From Odoribacter sp. (GTDB taxonomy: Bacteria > Bacteroidota > Bacteroidia > Bacteroidales > Prolixibacteraceae), in the NCBI GenBank assembly GCA_013824715.1, contig PNOH01000004.1, positions 84,824 to 148,823 on the forward strand: a DNA stretch of 64,000 bases. Direction: 5' to 3'. Below are positions 9,176 through 17,245 of this stretch, piece by piece. The position numbers were made by a program, and so were the translations under genes. Position 1 is the first letter of the stretch, and every line of letters starts with the position of its first letter. The notes under the pieces are model-generated. The model made no database searches and was not told the DNA's origin. It saw only the letters and a program-made list of their open reading frames with translations.

Positions 9176-11155
9176 ATGAAGCATCCGGCTATCCCTCCTA
9201 TATTCATCTTTTTACTGATCGTTTTGCTTAATTCGTGTTCAGCACGCAAATACATGGAAACAGGCAGGAAATCATTCGAAATCGGAGAATATTATCAATC
9301 CATTGAAAAGTACAGAAAAGCGTACCGAAGCCAAAAGCTTGGCGATGAAAAAGCTGGAATGGCTTTCCAGATCGCTGAAGCATACTACAAACTGAGCGAT
9401 TTTGCCAAAGCAGCAGTCTGGTACAAAAATGCCATCAAACGAAATTATTCCGAACCTTTGTGCATGTTGCATTATGCTGATTGTTTGCGGGCTACCCAAA
9501 AATATGAAGAAGCGATTACCTGGTATCAAACTTATCTGGGAGTGAAACCAAATGATGAGCATGCAAAAATCGGACTGGAAGCCAGTAAAGTGGTAAACGA
9601 TTGGCTCGATCATCCTAATCGCTACATCGTTAATATAGTCAAAGAACTCAATTCAAAGGACAACGATTATTGTCCGGTTTTTGTTGGAGGACGGGATAAT
9701 GAAGTTATTCTCACTTCAACCCGCGAAATTGTTACAGGCAAACGCAAAAGCAATATTACCGGTACCCGCTTTGCTGATTTATTTACCAGTAAATTTGAAG
9801 TTCAGAAACAAAAATGGGAAATACCCAAACTGCTCGAAGAAAATGAATTAATCAACACTTCAAGCGACGAAGGGGCTGCAACATTATCTGACCGGGGCGA
9901 CCAAATGATTTTTACACGTTGCCGTTACGATAAAACGAAGGATTTGGGAGCTGAATTATTTTCGGCCAATCAGTCAAGGGGCGAATGGTCTGAACCAACT
10001 TTGCTCGAATTGGTTGGCGACAGCCTGATTGCTGCACACCCTTCTCTGAGTGCCGACGGAACCATGCTGTACTTTGTATCCGATCGCCCGGGAGGATTTG
10101 GTGGGAAAGACATCTGGATGGCTAAAGATAAAGGCGGTGGCTTCTTCGATAAACCAGTAAATCCTGGATCAGAAATAAATACTCCCGGCGACGAAATGTT
10201 CCCATATATCCACCAGAATGGTGACTTGTATTTCTCGTCCGATTATCGTCTTGGAATTGGCGGATTGGATATTTTCAAGGCGGTGAAAGACGAAAAGGGC
10301 AAATGGAAAGTCGAAAACATGAAAGCGCCGATCAACTCACCGGGCGATGATTTTGGTATTACTTTCATAAAAGGTGAAGTAGAAAAAGGATTGTTTTCAT
10401 CGAACCGAAAAGGATCAAGAAGCGATGATATCTACTCTTTTCTCCTTCCTCCCAAAGTGTTTAATGCAACCGGAGAGGTTTTCAACAAAGAGAACGATCA
10501 GAAAATTGACGGGTCAATGATACGTATCATCGGGACTGACGGTACCAACATGAAAATGCGTGCCGATGGCGGACGTTTCCAGATCAAATTGAAACCGGAA
10601 ACCGAATATGTGTTTGCTGCTTTTAAAGATGGTTACCTGAACGACAAAGTAAGGACCTCGACCATTGGGCTGGAAGACAGCAAAGATTTCCGTTTCGTAT
10701 TTAAGCTCTCTCCAACCAATGAACCAATTAAAGTAAACAACATCAATTATGCCTTTGGTAGTTACGAAATTACTGAAGAATCAAAGGTTGCACTCGATTC
10801 GGTTGTTCAGTTGCTCGGACTCAATCCTACCATCACCATCGAACTGATGGCCCATACCGACCATATTGGCAGCGACCAGTTTAACTCTGCACTTTCTCAA
10901 AAACGCGCGCAATCGGTGGTTGACTACCTGATTACGAAAGGGGTAAATTCGGCCCGTCTGGTTGCCAAAGGTTATGGCGAAACCTGGCCCAAAAAAGTTA
11001 CCCGCCAATTGGCCAAACAATACGATTTCCTGAAACGAAACGATGAACTCACCGAAGAATTTATCCTGAAACTCACGCCCGAACAGCAGGAAATAGCCAT
11101 GGGACTAAACCGGCGAACAGAATTCAGGGTGCTGAGCAACGATTTCCACGAATAG
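9176..11155 (+). CDS. PorE-like lipoprotein: TPR, PD40 propeller, CRD and OmpA domains
   Basis: This 659-residue protein has a lipoprotein signal peptide (LLNSC lipobox, Cys about 22). In order follow TPR repeats (about 30-145), a WD40-like PD40 propeller (about 165-430, with repeats such as PSLSADGTMLYFVSDRPGGFGG), a carboxypeptidase-regulatory-like beta domain (about 440-525) and an OmpA-type peptidoglycan-binding domain (about 530-655, AHTDHIGSD and NRRTEF). This is the domain order of PorE, the peptidoglycan anchor of the type IX secretion system. Several Bacteroidota paralogues share it, and no other T9SS gene is nearby. The architecture is certain, the T9SS role is inference. Confidence 0.8.
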   Translation: MKHPAIPPIFIFLLIVLLNSCSARKYMETGRKSFEIGEYYQSIEKYRKAYRSQKLGDEKAGMAFQIAEAYYKLSDFAKAAVWYKNAIKRNYSEPLCMLHYADCLRATQKYEEAITWYQTYLGVKPNDEHAKIGLEASKVVNDWLDHPNRYIVNIVKELNSKDNDYCPVFVGGRDNEVILTSTREIVTGKRKSNITGTRFADLFTSKFEVQKQKWEIPKLLEENELINTSSDEGAATLSDRGDQMIFTRCRYDKTKDLGAELFSANQSRGEWSEPTLLELVGDSLIAAHPSLSADGTMLYFVSDRPGGFGGKDIWMAKDKGGGFFDKPVNPGSEINTPGDEMFPYIHQNGDLYFSSDYRLGIGGLDIFKAVKDEKGKWKVENMKAPINSPGDDFGITFIKGEVEKGLFSSNRKGSRSDDIYSFLLPPKVFNATGEVFNKENDQKIDGSMIRIIGTDGTNMKMRADGGRFQIKLKPETEYVFAAFKDGYLNDKVRTSTIGLEDSKDFRFVFKLSPTNEPIKVNNINYAFGSYEITEESKVALDSVVQLLGLNPTITIELMAHTDHIGSDQFNSALSQKRAQSVVDYLITKGVNSARLVAKGYGETWPKKVTRQLAKQYDFLKRNDELTEEFILKLTPEQQEIAMGLNRRTEFRVLSNDFHE

Positions 11156-11185
11156 GAAATATTATCACGAGCTGCGAATTTTTAG

Positions 11186-11219
11186 TCCTGACAGATCCTA
11201 ACATAGAACCTGTCAAGGA
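11186..11219. repeat. Degenerate copy of the CCCTGACAGGG palindrome
   Basis: TCCTGACAG ... CCTGTCAAGGA keeps the outer arms of the perfect palindromes at 11744, 12165 and 12997 but has lost part of the centre. As at 12165, it is followed closely by the promoter-like dispersed element. Confidence 0.55.
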
Positions 11220-11233
11220 TGGTTCAATTGAAC

Positions 11234-11280
11234 AACTTTAGATTAATTTTCCTGAAAATTCGGTGTATATTAGCATTTTG
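11234..11280 (+). repeat. Dispersed promoter-like element, copy 1
   Basis: The block starts AACTTTAGATTAATTTTCC and continues through GAAAATTCGGTGTATATTAG. It is nearly identical to 12201-12246 and to the minus strand of 40106-40152. Each copy points toward a gene start 45-100 nt downstream, here that of the small membrane protein at 11342. TATATTAG resembles a -7 box. Confidence 0.7.
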
Positions 11281-11341
11281 GAATCTGTGGAGGAATATTG
11301 AACAGCCAAATCTGTAATCACAATATTTAATCTATTCGAAT

Positions 11342-11737
11342 ATGAACTCAAAATTAATCTTTCAACTTTCACTTTTCGGTTTGGCAATGGCATTTGCGAC
11401 CGTTTATTTTATTCCGTCGAACATCGAACCACTTTTTTGGTTGGCAATTTTTGTTCTGTGCGCTTATTTGATCGCAAAGAATTGCACGGAAAAATACTTC
11501 CTGCACGGTTTAAGCGTGAGTTTGGTAAACGCCGTTTGGATTACCACTGTCCACATTATTTTGTTTGACACCTACATAGCCAATCACCCCCAGGAAGCTG
11601 CCATGATGGCTAAAATGCCATTGCCCGATTCACCCCGGATAATGATGTTAGGAACCGGGCCATTGGTTGGCCTCATTTCCGGATTGGTGCTAGGTTTGTT
11701 TGCTATTATTGCTTCAAAAATTGTGAAGAAAAAGTGA
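11342..11737 (+). CDS. Small multi-spanning membrane protein, function unknown
   Basis: The 131 residues include about four hydrophobic helices (around 6-24, 30-45, 55-75 and 103-127) and a lysine-rich C-terminal end (SKIVKKK). I do not recognise a named family. It lies between a degenerate palindrome plus dispersed element upstream and a perfect palindrome 6 nt after its stop, so it is part of a repeat-marked accessory patch. Confidence 0.6.
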   Translation: MNSKLIFQLSLFGLAMAFATVYFIPSNIEPLFWLAIFVLCAYLIAKNCTEKYFLHGLSVSLVNAVWITTVHIILFDTYIANHPQEAAMMAKMPLPDSPRIMMLGTGPLVGLISGLVLGLFAIIASKIVKKK

Positions 11738-11743
11738 GTTTTT

Positions 11744-11776
11744 ATCCCTGACAGGGTTTCAAACCCTGTCAGGGAT
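11744..11776. repeat. REP-like palindrome, copy A
   Basis: ATCCCTGACAGGGTTT (11744-11759), one C, then the exact complement (11761-11776): 16-bp perfect arms. Each arm contains the smaller palindrome CCCTGACAGGG. It stands directly before the RAYT remnant and could also act as a terminator for the gene ending at 11737. Confidence 0.85.
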
Positions 11777-11803
11777 AATGAAAATTGTAAAATTGGCACA
11801 CCA

Positions 11804-12148
11804 TCACAACAATTCTCAAAACTTTTTAATTCATATGCGCAAGCCTTCAACAAGCGGACTGAACGGCATGGCAACCTTTTTGAACGGCCATTTAAGCGGA
11901 AGCTAATCGGTAATGAATGGTATTTGAAACAGGTGATCCTCTATATACATAACAATCCTGTACATCATGGTTTTTGCAGTCATCCGTTGGAGTATCCCTG
12001 GAGCAGCTATCTAACTTGTATTTCTTTGAAACCGACCAAACTTCATCGCGATGCAGTGATTGGCTGGTTCGATGATAGAGCAAATTTCAAATCTATGCAC
12101 GACCAAAAAGTAGAAACTAATCAAATTGAAAAATGGCTTGATTTGTAG
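11804..12148 (+). pseudogene. Truncated REP-associated tyrosine transposase (RAYT, IS200-like Y1 family)
   Basis: The open frame from 11804 encodes about 114 residues typical of the C-terminal half of RAYTs: SQQFSKLFNSYAQAFNKR, GNLFERPFKRKLI, YIHNNPVHHGF and YPWSSY. The N-terminal part that should carry the HUH metal site is absent. The frame runs back into the palindrome at 11744-11776 without any transposase sequence or suitable start, so only the 3' half of the gene remains. Whether the catalytic Tyr survives cannot be settled by eye. A second palindrome follows 17 nt after the stop. RAYTs are known to act on REP hairpins, so palindromes and remnant are probably related. Confidence 0.8.
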
Positions 12149-12164
12149 CGATTTCAATTCTTAG

Positions 12165-12193
12165 CCCTGACAGGGTTCCAAACCCTGTCAGGG
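12165..12193. repeat. REP-like palindrome, copy B
   Basis: CCCTGACAGGGTT, CCA, AACCCTGTCAGGG: 13-bp perfect arms, 17 nt after the RAYT remnant and 8 nt before the second copy of the dispersed element. Confidence 0.85.
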
Positions 12194-12200
12194 ATGGCGT

Positions 12201-12246
12201 AACTTTGGATTAATTATCCTGAAAATTCGGTGTATATTGGTGGATT
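12201..12246 (+). repeat. Dispersed promoter-like element, copy 2
   Basis: AACTTTGGATTAATTATCC followed by GAAAATTCGGTGTATATTGG differs from copy 1 at only a few positions. It ends 44 nt before the ATG of the HEPN gene. TATATTGG is one base from TAnnTTTG. Confidence 0.7.
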
Positions 12247-12290
12247 AAAATCAGTGACAAGGACAGACTTGTTTAAGGCAATATGGCAAT

Positions 12291-12899
12291 ATGACTAAAA
12301 AGGATGAAATTGAAAATGAAATTGAAAGAATTTGGGCTATCCTGATCCTTGCAAAAGAATGCTTTCATTATTCATCGTATTTATTTAACCCTGAAACAAA
12401 AAAAGAACTTGATTATATTGAGAAATCAGCAGATCTTTGTTTTCTAAGACATATTATTTGGAGAACAACTGTCATAGAACTTTCAAAGCTTTTTAGTGAA
12501 TCACAAACGAGAGATAGATATAACATCTGTCATTTCATTAATAAGTTTAAAAAAGGTGGACATTTTGGAGACACAGGAATAAGTGATAATCTAATCCAAC
12601 ACTGGAAATCTGAAATCAATGAAAACAAAACAACAATTGACACTGTACTAAAGTACCGTGACAAAGTCTATGCGCACGATGACCCCAATCAGGATGTGTT
12701 ATATACTAAAGAAGTAACTTTTGAACAGGCCGAACGACTGATGAAGATTGTTGAAAGTTTAATCACAGAAATTTATGAGACAATTTTAGACTCAACACCA
12801 GTTATAGAGACAGTAATTTTTGACCGACTTAGATTTGATATTATCAAAATACTCGCAGAAGCTAAAGAATGTGAAAACAATTTTAGTAACCGAAAATAA
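12291..12899 (+). CDS. AbiU2-like HEPN-domain protein (possible abortive-infection RNase)
   Basis: This 202-residue all-helical cytoplasmic protein is AT-rich relative to its neighbours. The central part has a helix with WRTTVIELSKLF and then YRDKVYAHDDP. The latter contains R-x5-H, the active-site pattern of HEPN ribonucleases, in the setting seen in AbiU2-type proteins. A role in phage defence or RNA cleavage is inference from that motif. No partner gene adjoins it. It is preceded by a palindrome and the dispersed promoter-like element, and followed 97 nt later by another palindrome, which suggests acquisition as a unit. Confidence 0.65.
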   Translation: MTKKDEIENEIERIWAILILAKECFHYSSYLFNPETKKELDYIEKSADLCFLRHIIWRTTVIELSKLFSESQTRDRYNICHFINKFKKGGHFGDTGISDNLIQHWKSEINENKTTIDTVLKYRDKVYAHDDPNQDVLYTKEVTFEQAERLMKIVESLITEIYETILDSTPVIETVIFDRLRFDIIKILAEAKECENNFSNRK

Positions 12900-12996
12900 T
12901 GAAGCCCGCTCTGCCCTTCGTTTGAGTGATAGCGGTAACGAGGGGTTGTTGGTTCTGCGTCTGCGGCGCACCATAAAATGTATCTTTTCTTGCCTA

Positions 12997-13029
12997 AGCC
13001 CTGACAGGGTTTCAAACCCTGTCAGGGCT
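12997..13029. repeat. REP-like palindrome, copy C
   Basis: AGCCCTGACAGGGTTT (12997-13012), C, then its exact complement (13014-13029). It lies between the HEPN gene and the purM promoter. The segment 12900-12990 before it is unusually GC-rich and encodes nothing I recognise. Confidence 0.85.
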
Positions 13030-13064
13030 AAAAATTCCACCTCCAAATATTTCCTCAAAAACAT

Positions 13065-13072
13065 TAACTTTG
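13065..13072 (+). promoter_or_regulatory. -7 element of the purM-prfA promoter
   Basis: TAACTTTG fits TAnnTTTG perfectly, 33 nt before the purM ATG. The -33 element is weak. Confidence 0.45.
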
Positions 13073-13105
13073 CCGCACTTAAACTGATAAGGTAATTCAG
13101 ATTGT

Positions 13106-14275
13106 ATGTCAGCAGATAACCGATATATGGCGCGTGGTGTTTCGGCTTCGAAAGAAGACGTACACAATGCTATTCAAAACATTGACAAGGGGCTTTATCC
13201 CAAAGCTTTTTGCAAGGTTATTCCTGATATTTTGGGGGGCGATCCGGCCTGGTGCAACATCATGCATGCCGATGGCGCCGGAACCAAATCGTCGCTGGCT
13301 TACCTGTACTGGAAAGAAACCGGTGATATTTCGGTCTGGAAAGGCATTGCCCAGGATGCCATTATCATGAATCTCGACGACCTGCTTTGTGTGGGCGCAA
13401 CTGGTAACATTTTGTTATCGTCAACCATTGGCCGGAACAAAAACCGGATTCCTGGCGAAGTCATTACTGCCATTATCAACGGAACTGAAGAATTGTGCGC
13501 CGAATTGCGCGAAATGGGAATCAGCATTTATCCAACCGGAGGCGAAACTGCCGATGTGGGCGATGTGGTTCGCACCATCATTGTCGATTCAACCGTGACC
13601 TGCCGAATGAAACGCGAAGATGTAATTTCGGCTGACAACATTCAGGCTGGCGATGTGATTGTCGGGTTGGCCTCATTCGGACAAGCCATCTACGAGAAAG
13701 AATACAACGGCGGCATGGGCAGCAATGGCCTCACCTCGGCCCGTCACGATGTATTTGCCAATTACCTGGCTCAAAAATATCCTGAAAGTTTTGATCCGGA
13801 AGTTCCGGTAGAACTCATTTATTCAGGAACAAAGAAATTAACTGAACTCATTGATAGTGTTGGTCTGGATGCCGGGAAACTGGTTCTATCACCGACCAGA
13901 ACTTATGCTCCGGTTGTGAAAGAATTGCTCGAATCGCTCCGGAAAAACATACACGGAATGATTCATTGTTCGGGTGGCGCCCAAACCAAAGTGCTGCATT
14001 TTGTTGATAATGTGCATGTAATCAAAGATAATCTGTTCGATGTTCCACCACTCTTTAGAATGATTCAGGAAGAATCGGGAACAAATTGGCAGGAAATGTA
14101 CAAGGTTTTCAATATGGGTCACCGTTTCGAAATTTACCTTGCACCTCAATTTGCCGCAGAAGCGATCGCTATTTCAGGAAAATATAACATTGAAGCCCGC
14201 ATTGTTGGGCGCGTTGAAGCCGCCGAAGGCAAAAAACTTACCATCAAGTCTCAATTCGGAGAATTTGAATATTAG
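13106..14275 (+). CDS. purM: Phosphoribosylformylglycinamidine cyclo-ligase (AIR synthetase)
   Basis: This 389-residue protein catalyses ATP-dependent ring closure of FGAM to AIR in purine synthesis. It has the PurM/AIRS fold: the N-terminal half contains MHADGAGTKSSLA, AIIMNLDDLLCVGA and PTGGETADVGDVV. The C-terminal half has GMIHCSGGAQTK and NMGHRFEIYL. It is the longer divergent form common in Bacteroidota. prfA follows after 63 nt. Confidence 0.93.
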   Translation: MSADNRYMARGVSASKEDVHNAIQNIDKGLYPKAFCKVIPDILGGDPAWCNIMHADGAGTKSSLAYLYWKETGDISVWKGIAQDAIIMNLDDLLCVGATGNILLSSTIGRNKNRIPGEVITAIINGTEELCAELREMGISIYPTGGETADVGDVVRTIIVDSTVTCRMKREDVISADNIQAGDVIVGLASFGQAIYEKEYNGGMGSNGLTSARHDVFANYLAQKYPESFDPEVPVELIYSGTKKLTELIDSVGLDAGKLVLSPTRTYAPVVKELLESLRKNIHGMIHCSGGAQTKVLHFVDNVHVIKDNLFDVPPLFRMIQEESGTNWQEMYKVFNMGHRFEIYLAPQFAAEAIAISGKYNIEARIVGRVEAAEGKKLTIKSQFGEFEY

Positions 14276-14338
14276 CTACGCTTTTCAGTTTTTTTCGTCT
14301 TCATTCTTCATTCATCATTCAAAATTCAACATTCATAT

Positions 14339-15424
14339 ATGGCAGACTATTCATTAATGGAAAAATACGAATCGATCAGATATCGGTTCGAAGAAGTTGG
14401 CTCACAAATTACCGACCCGTCGGTGATGAGCGACATGAAGCGTTACGTCAAACTCAATCAGGAATACAAACGCCTGGAGTTGCTGACCAACGCTTTCAAA
14501 GAATTTAAAGCAACAATTGATAACATCGAATCAGGCAAGCAAATTCTGGCGGAAGAAACCGACGAAGATTTGCGTGAAATGGCCCGTGAAGAAATCGAAG
14601 CTTCCGAAGCAATCATTCCTGAAAAAGAACAAAATATCAAATTGCTGCTGATTCCGGCTGATCCGGAAGACGGTAAAAATGCCATTCTTGAAATCCGTGC
14701 AGGAACCGGTGGCGACGAAGCCAGCATTTTTGCAGGCGACTTGTTCCGCATGTACTCCAAGTTCTGTGAACGCCGCGGCTGGAGGTTGGAAGTGACCAAT
14801 ACGAGCGAAGGTACTTCGGGTGGGTTTAAGGAAATCGTTGCTACTATTTCAGGAGAGGGGGTTTATGGAATCATGAAATATGAATCGGGAGTACATCGCG
14901 TACAGCGCGTGCCACAAACCGAAACTCAAGGTCGTGTTCATACTTCGGCAGCTACGGTGGCTGTTTTGCCCGAAGCAGAAGAATTCGACATCGACCTGCG
15001 CGACAGCGATATCCGGAAAGATACTTACTGTTCTTCAGGACCAGGCGGACAGTCTGTCAACACGACCTATTCAGCCATCCGTTTGACTCACATTCCGACC
15101 GGAATCGTTTGTACTTGTCAGGATCAAAAATCGCAGATTAAGAATTTGGCAAAAGCGATGATCGAATTGCGTTCGCGAATTTATAACCAGGAACATCAGA
15201 AATATCTTGACGCCATTGCCTCTAAACGTAAAACCATGGTTTCAACCGGCGACCGGTCTGCAAAAATACGGACTTACAATTGGCCACAGGGACGAATTAC
15301 AGACCACCGTATCAACCTGACTATTTATAACCTTCAGGCTGTAGTTGGCGGCGATCTGGACGAAATTATCGACAAGCTTCAGGTTGAAGAAAATGCAGAA
15401 CGGCTGAAAGAAGCGGAGATTTAA
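14339..15424 (+). CDS. prfA: Peptide chain release factor 1
   Basis: This 361-residue release factor ends translation at UAA and UAG. The catalytic loop GPGGQSVNTT carries the GGQ motif that triggers peptidyl-tRNA hydrolysis, and EIRAGTGGDEAS is conserved in the RF1 family. The ATG at 14339 gives the typical N-terminus. The 63-nt gap after purM is low-complexity ATTCATTC-type sequence. Confidence 0.96.
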   Translation: MADYSLMEKYESIRYRFEEVGSQITDPSVMSDMKRYVKLNQEYKRLELLTNAFKEFKATIDNIESGKQILAEETDEDLREMAREEIEASEAIIPEKEQNIKLLLIPADPEDGKNAILEIRAGTGGDEASIFAGDLFRMYSKFCERRGWRLEVTNTSEGTSGGFKEIVATISGEGVYGIMKYESGVHRVQRVPQTETQGRVHTSAATVAVLPEAEEFDIDLRDSDIRKDTYCSSGPGGQSVNTTYSAIRLTHIPTGIVCTCQDQKSQIKNLAKAMIELRSRIYNQEHQKYLDAIASKRKTMVSTGDRSAKIRTYNWPQGRITDHRINLTIYNLQAVVGGDLDEIIDKLQVEENAERLKEAEI

Positions 15425-15437
15425 TGAAAAAATGTTA

Positions 15438-15488
15438 CGCGTTTCGGGTTACAAGTTGCGGGTTTTTGAACTCGTAACCCGAAACGCG
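15438..15488. repeat. Large inverted repeat after prfA
   Basis: CGCGTTTCGGGTTAC (15438-15452) and its exact complement (15474-15488) form a 15-bp stem with a 21-nt loop. No T run follows, so it is more likely a dispersed structured repeat than a simple terminator. It marks the left border of the inserted MNT/HEPN pair. Confidence 0.7.
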
Positions 15489-15555
15489 CAACACGGAACA
15501 TGAAACGTGATAAGTTTGTAGTATCGAGGTAGGCAAATACACACATTATTTTATT

Positions 15556-15563
15556 TATCTTTG
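15556..15563 (+). promoter_or_regulatory. -7 promoter element of the MNT/HEPN pair
   Basis: TATCTTTG is a perfect -7 match. It overlaps an upstream TTG codon and therefore supports the ATG at 15585 as the start of the nucleotidyltransferase. Confidence 0.5.
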
Positions 15564-15584
15564 GATACACACAACATTGATGTA

Positions 15585-15905
15585 ATGCAAAATTCCATTC
15601 AGTCGATAGAATTAGCCATCGTGGAGAAATTGAAACCAATTAATCCTCTTAAAATCATTCTTTTTGGCAGCTATGCTTACGGAACGCCTAATGCCGATAG
15701 CGATTTAGATATTTGTGTGGTTAAAAAAGAAGTAAAATCAAAATCGAAAGAAAAAAAAGAAATCAGGGAAAGATTGAAAGAATTGCTGATCGCCAAGGAT
15801 ATACTTGTTTCCAGCTTCGAAGAATACGAATTCTACAAAACGCAGTTTGGCTCTGTTTTTATGGATATTGAAAAAAAAGGGAAACTCTTATGGCCAGTTT
15901 CTTAA
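15585..15905 (+). CDS. MNT-family nucleotidyltransferase (MntA-like)
   Basis: The 106 residues from ATG 15585 form a minimal nucleotidyltransferase with GSYAYGTPNADSDLD (GSxxxG and the two catalytic Asp residues) near residue 27. In MNT/HEPN systems this protein acts as antitoxin, in characterised cases by adenylylating the HEPN partner. The HEPN gene overlaps its 3' end by 16 nt. The pair sits between prfA and pyrF, interrupting what is otherwise a housekeeping string. Confidence 0.85.
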   Translation: MQNSIQSIELAIVEKLKPINPLKIILFGSYAYGTPNADSDLDICVVKKEVKSKSKEKKEIRERLKELLIAKDILVSSFEEYEFYKTQFGSVFMDIEKKGKLLWPVS

Positions 15906-16294
15906 ATCAATATGAAATACTCTTCAACAAAGCAAAAGCTGACTTATCGGCTTCCAATGTTTTGTATGACAGATTAATGGAAGGCAATTCAGGACTTGAC
16001 CTTGAAGTTATTTGCTTTCACCTTCAGCAGAGCGCCGAAAAATTGATGAAAGCGGTTCTTTCAAAAAATCAAATCAGTTATCCCAAAATACACGACCTTG
16101 AAACCCTCCTGACCCTCATAACCGATAATGGCATTGCTATAGATACCAATAGAGAGTTACTGATAGAATTAAATGATTATGCCGTTGAAGGAAGATATGC
16201 AATTATGAACGAAGAGCTTGATAGCATAAAAGAAATTTTCACTCTGGTAACCGATATGGCAAATGAGGCTGATAAAATAATTAATAAAGAATGA
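15890..16294 (+). CDS. HEPN-domain protein paired with the nucleotidyltransferase
   Basis: This 134-residue helical protein of the PF05168-like HEPN type has a helix with [14 protein letters not shown], then KIHDLETLL and, near the C-terminus, [13 protein letters not shown]. It is the expected partner of the upstream MNT protein. The R-x4-6-H motif that defines the RNase-active HepT toxins is not seen. The Arg-Tyr type end is present instead, so a toxin role is uncertain. Its stop overlaps the pyrF start by 4 nt (ATGA), giving translational coupling to pyrF. Confidence 0.8.
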   Translation: MASFLNQYEILFNKAKADLSASNVLYDRLMEGNSGLDLEVICFHLQQSAEKLMKAVLSKNQISYPKIHDLETLLTLITDNGIAIDTNRELLIELNDYAVEGRYAIMNEELDSIKEIFTLVTDMANEADKIINKE

Positions 16295-17124
16295 ACCGAG
16301 AACAACTTTTTGATCAGATTAAACTGAAACGCAGCTTTTTGTGTATCGGACTAGATACTGATATTCTGAAAATCCCACGTTTCCTGAATGAAACCAGTGA
16401 CCCAATATTCGCTTTCAACAAGGAAATAATTGACTCCACACACGATTTGTGTGTTGCCTACAAACCAAACCTCGCCTTTTACGAAAGTCAGGGTGTTGCT
16501 GGCTGGATCAGCCTGGAAAAAACGGTGCGATACATCCGCGAAAAATATTCGGAACAATTCATTATCGCTGATGCCAAACGTGGCGATATTGGCAACACAT
16601 CGAACCTGTATGCACGCGCGTTTTTCGACCACATGGATTTTGATGCCGTGACTGTTGCACCATACATGGGCGAAGATTCCATTAAGCCATTCATGACCTA
16701 TCTCGACCGCTGGGTAATCGTTCTGGCGCTAACTTCGAACAAAGGAGCAGCCGATTTTCAATACCTGAAAAATGCCGAAACCGGCGAACAGTTGTTCGAA
16801 TCGGTGCTGAAAACCTCGCAAACCTGGGGAACCACCGATAACATGATGTATGTGGTTGGAGCTACCAAAGCTGAAAAACTGGAAGAAATCCGCGAACTGG
16901 TTCCCGATCATTTTCTGCTGGTTCCTGGCGTTGGCGCACAGGGCGGAAGCCTTCAGGAAGTTGCGAAATACGGAATGAACGAAGTGTGCGGACTATTGGT
17001 AAATTCTTCCCGCCAGATTATTTATGCTTCGGATGGTGAAGACTTTGCCGAAAAAGCACGCAATGAGGCTTTAAATGTTCAGGTTGAAATGGAAGAACTT
17101 TTACTTGAAGCCGGATTATTGTAA
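16291..17124 (+). CDS. pyrF: Orotidine 5'-phosphate decarboxylase
   Basis: This 277-residue enzyme makes UMP from OMP in pyrimidine synthesis. The active-site segment [13 protein letters not shown] has the Lys and Asp residues of the catalytic tetrad. Upstream is CIGLDTD and downstream [10 protein letters not shown], the phosphate-gripping loop. The length fits the longer bacterial/eukaryote-like class 2 form. Its ATG overlaps the HEPN stop, so it is read from the same transcript. Confidence 0.95.
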   Translation: MNREQLFDQIKLKRSFLCIGLDTDILKIPRFLNETSDPIFAFNKEIIDSTHDLCVAYKPNLAFYESQGVAGWISLEKTVRYIREKYSEQFIIADAKRGDIGNTSNLYARAFFDHMDFDAVTVAPYMGEDSIKPFMTYLDRWVIVLALTSNKGAADFQYLKNAETGEQLFESVLKTSQTWGTTDNMMYVVGATKAEKLEEIRELVPDHFLLVPGVGAQGGSLQEVAKYGMNEVCGLLVNSSRQIIYASDGEDFAEKARNEALNVQVEMEELLLEAGLL

Positions 17125-17180
17125 AAATAAATCATAGAATTTGTATTGCATTCTGAATTTCAGGATAAGACAAAACTATG

Positions 17181-17218
17181 CAACAAAAAAGGCTATCAGA
17201 TGATAGCCTTTTTTGTTG
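17181..17218. terminator. Bidirectional terminator between pyrF and tonB
   Basis: CAACAAAAAAGGCTATCA, loop GA, then the exact 18-base complement. The stem has an A tract on one side and a T tract on the other, so it can terminate both the pyrF transcript and the convergent tonB operon. Confidence 0.85.
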
Positions 17219-17245
17219 TATAGTAACAGAGATATGCGTAGTTAA

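Noticed and set aside
9176..11155. Type IX secretion locus
   Set aside because: Only the PorE-like architecture is present, and no porKLMN or sov genes flank it, so a secretion locus cannot be claimed.
12820..13095. Open frames across the 3' end of the HEPN gene and the palindrome
   Set aside because: They run through the perfect palindrome and the purM promoter, and the sequence has no family match.
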